Assembly (NCBI GenBank): GCA_036346205.1
Contig: JARFJB010001673.1
Span: 153,501 to 217,500, forward strand
Direction of reading: 5' to 3'
DNA length: 64,000 nucleotides
Source of the DNA: Vesta saturnalis
Lineage: Eukaryota; Arthropoda; Insecta; Coleoptera; Lampyridae
Every line of letters begins with the position of its first letter. Position 1 is the stretch's first letter. Position numbers and translations under genes: made by a program. Below the pieces are notes generated by a model that saw only the letters and a program-made list of their open reading frames with translations, did no database searches and was not told where the DNA came from. This document shows positions 60,950 to 64,000 of this stretch, piece by piece.

Positions 60950-63900
60950 TGTTAAACGTTGATAGAGTGGTTGTGCCTGTAGGCTATGGACGCAAAACCT
61001 GACAGGTTTAAAATTTGCAGATTTCTGTAAATCTAAAAAACAAGGTATTATTGTTGTACCATCAACAATTAACGAAAATAATTGTTTAGCTCGCGCTCTA
61101 GTCATTGCTATTGCATTTAGAAATAACGATACATTGCGTAGTAGTATGGTATTAGGTTATCCCCTACTTCAAGAACGAGCTACGCAACTTTGCCAAGACA
61201 GCGGGGTAGATCTTAGTCAGGGTGTTAGTTACGAGCACATCCAATCATTTCAAAATCATTTAGATTCATATACCATTGTAGTTTATAATTCGCGTATAGG
61301 TGATTCAGTTTATTTTGAGGGTCCTAGGGAACCAACTGGAGTAGTTTTAAATTTAATATTAGAAGACGAGCACTATAACGTAATCACTAGTCTCACATCA
61401 GCATTTACTTGCGGTTATTACTGCGAGCTGTGTAGAAAACGTTGTAATAACAAAAAACGGCATGTAAAATGTATGTACCAATGCGCAGCGTGTCATCAGA
61501 AGCCGCCATGTTCTATTGAAAACCCAAAAATTACTTGCAGTGATTGCAGGAGATTTTTTTACGGTCAGGAATGTCTTAAAAACCACAAGGCCTCTAAAAT
61601 ATGCGAAAAATTGCGTAGATGCTTAAAATGTCTTAAAACCAGTGAAGTAAAGGGTAAACATAGATGCGGATACAGCTACTGTTCCACGTGTCAGAGCCAA
61701 AAACCTATCGGTCATCTCTGCTACATGGCCATTAACAAGGCTCGACGTGACAGTACTAATGGTAAACCGTCTATGTTTATCTTTTATGATCTGGAGTGTA
61801 TGAAGAAAAGTGTGTGAGGGAACGAGTGATAGGTTTCTGCATGAGCCCAATCTATGCGTGGCCGCGAATGTTTGCTCTGTCTGTATCAAACACGCTGACA
61901 ATTTAGATGAGGGATGTTCAGTATGTAATAAAAGAGTGCACATTTTCAGGAAAAACCCTGTTGAATCCTTCTTGTCATATGTTGCCGAGAGAGCAAGAAA
62001 ATTTAAAGTTACATGCATTGCGCATAACATGAAGGGGTACGATGGGTGTTTTGTGCTTAGATGCATGCTGACTAAGAATAATCAGTGGAGACCTAATGTC
62101 ATCTGCAACGGTCTAAAATTAATTTCCATTCAATGTGGTGATATTAGATTTATTGACTCTTAATTTCATACCGTCACCGCTCTCGGCATTTCCGAAAACC
62201 TTCAATTTCCCGAGTCCAAGGGTTATTTCCCATACCTCTTCAACTCATCCGTGAATCAGAATTACGAGGGTCCATTGCCAGCACTGGAATATTATTGTGC
62301 AGATCAGATGTCGGCTGGTGATCGACAAAAACTCTTAGACTGGCACACGGCCCAGAGTATTTATGTTTTTAAGATGAGTAAGGAGATTGTGAAGTATTGC
62401 CTGATGGATGTTAAGATCCTCGTTAAAGGTTGCATTAGCTTCTGGTCCACCTTCACGACCCAAAATAAAGTCGATCCGTTCGAGGAGGCGACCACTATTG
62501 CTAGCGCGTGCAACAAGGTGTTTCGCAGACGTTTCCTCAAAGAGAACACAATAGGGCTTATTCCGAAAGGCGGTTATAGACGTGCCGACAATCAATCCAA
62601 AATCGCGATCCAGTGGTTACGTTGGATGGAGCATTCTCAGCAAGTCAGTATACAACACGCAGGGAAAGCTCGCGAGTTTAGAATACCTGAAGGTGTTAAG
62701 GTCGACGGGTATTGCGCTGAGTCAAATACCGTTTTTGAATTTCTTGGCTGTTACTGGCACGGTTGCGAGGAATGTTTCCCCAATCAGGCCAACATGGATC
62801 CGAAACTCGGTGTAAGTACCTCTATGCTTGCACGGAATGAGAACACGGTGACGCGGTCTCAATTTATACGCGAGCGCGGATATAATTTAATCGAGATGCG
62901 CGAATGCGATTATAAAAAACAAATACTCGTTAACGACGAATTAAAAGCCTTTATTCAGAGTCTAGGTCATCAAGATGACGAACCCTTAAACCCACGTGAC
63001 GCATTTTACGGAGGTCGCACTAATGCTAGTAAGCTTTATCATCAATGTGACGGTATTACTGAGAAAATAATGTATTACGACGTGTGCTCATTATACCCAT
63101 TTGTAAATAAATATTGTAAATATCCCATAGGTCATCCAAAAATTCATGTAGGGCTAGATTGTAAGAACATTTCATTAGACACAGTGGAGGGTTTAATTAA
63201 ATGTCAAGTACTACCACCCTCTAATCTCTACCATCCTGTTTTACCCTTAAAATGCACGGCAATTGATGTTTGTGTTGTGTAGGACGTGCGGTGTTGAGCT
63301 AAATCAAGGGGAATGTAAACATAGTGAAGCTGAACGCAGTTTCGTTGGAACATTTGTAGCTGACGAACTGCGTAAGGCTATCTCTAAAAACTATAAAGTT
63401 TTAAATGTTTTCGAAGTTTGGGAATACGAGGTAACCACATATGGCAGAGCAACTAAACAGGGAGGGTTATTTAGCGGCTACATAGATAATTTCTTAAAAC
63501 TTAAGCAGGAATGTTCAGGGTGGCCTAGCCATTGTACGTCAGAAATCGAGAAAACGCAGTACGTGACAGAGTATTATGAGAAAGAGGGGATTCGGTTAGA
63601 ACCTAGTAATATTAAGAAGAACCCGGTTTAAGGTACCTGGCCAAACTTATGCTGAATTCTTTTGGGGTAAGTTTGGTCAGCGCGAGAATTTAACCAGTGC
63701 AGTATTGTATCTGAACCAAAGGACTTTTCAAATTGCTCACAGATCCATTGGTTCAGGTACAATCTATAATACCTGTAAATGATAATGTTGTAATGGTGAA
63801 TTGGGATAGACCAGAGGAGAGGGTGAATCACAAAAACAATTAATGTGTCCATAGCCGCATACACGACTGCTCATGCCCGCTTAGAGCTATACAGTTACTT

Positions 63901-63999
63901 AGAGAAACTAGACCGCCGCGTCCTGTATTACGACACAGACAGTGTGATATTTGTCGCAAAACCCGATGACTGGAATCCAGCATGTGGGATTTCCTTGGC
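60950..63999 (+). pseudogene. protein-primed family B DNA polymerase (Polinton/bidnavirus type), runs off the window
   Basis: Continues the 60156 gene. From about 61020 the frame reads INENNCLARALVIAIAF, then a Cys-rich zinc-binding domain (61415-61720; CELCRKRCNNKKRHVKC and more Cys pairs). Exonuclease motifs follow: FYDLE at about 61785, HNMKGYDG at about 62025, YCLMDVKIL at about 62392. EFLGCYWHGCEECF is at about 62737. Polymerase motif A DVCSLYP lies at 63078, motif B KLMLNSFWGKFGQ at about 63643 and motif [10 protein letters not shown] at about 63926. The gene is cut by the window end shortly after motif C. All catalytic residues I can see are kept. The frame changes near 61000, 61805, 62160, 63270, 63630 and 63830. 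No integrase, ATPase or capsid gene is visible, so Polinton, bidnavirus-like and stand-alone origins remain open. Confidence 0.87.
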
Positions 64000-64000
64000 C

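Overview
This looks like a stretch of nuclear DNA from an arthropod, most probably an insect. It is AT-rich, full of (TA)n and (TAA)n microsatellites, and nearly every recognisable coding remnant belongs to a mobile element family typical of insects (mariner, Tc1, IS630/mariner-like, jockey/CR1-type LINEs, Penelope, Ty3/gypsy, a Crypton-type tyrosine recombinase, a Polinton/bidnavirus-type DNA polymerase B). I found no convincing single-copy host gene. The species cannot be named from the sequence.

Layout. 0.9-2.1 kb: a mariner with both inverted ends (minus). 2.1-7.0 kb: AT-rich noncoding DNA with microsatellites and small repeats. 7.1-8.9 kb: a LINE reverse-transcriptase relic (minus). 9.7-13.2 kb: a mariner split by about 2.3 kb of foreign DNA (plus). 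13.3-14.7 kb: a Tc1-like element (plus). 14.9-16.0 kb: a Penelope-like element with its GIY-YIG domain (minus). 17.0-18.2 kb: an unassigned, less AT-rich block. 18.3-20.0 kb: a second LINE (minus). 20.8-22.0 kb: a solo LTR. 24.4-24.9 kb: a third LINE piece. 25.7-33.0 kb: a Ty3/gypsy element (minus) with very short LTRs, apparently loaded with later insertions near its 3' end. 34.1-37.5 kb: a 3.4 kb GT-rich array with a roughly 0.5 kb higher-order period. 39.5-40.5 kb: a tyrosine-recombinase relic cut by a MITE. 41.1-43.4 kb: a foldback IS630/mariner-like element containing a second solo LTR. 46.8-47.8 and 50.3-50.8 kb: related transposase relics. 51.2-52.9 kb: a GC-richer retroelement with a zinc-knuckle ORF1 but no visible ORF2. 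53.2-54.3 kb: a recent tandem duplication. 55.8-57.1 kb: a nested palindrome followed by a TIR element carrying a tRNA-like pol III unit. 57.2-58.1 kb: minisatellites. 60.1-64.0 kb: a DNA polymerase B gene with three tiny introns and a TATA promoter, running off the end of the window.

The genes do not form a pathway. They are layers of insertions, and several can be ordered: a solo LTR sits inside a transposase with a 4-bp target duplication, a MITE sits inside the tyrosine recombinase, and one inverted element sits at the exact symmetry centre of another. The least ordinary items are the tRNA-like gene inside a TIR element, the nested palindrome, the intron-bearing polymerase gene, and the copies of the array's own flank that appear GT-converted inside the array.
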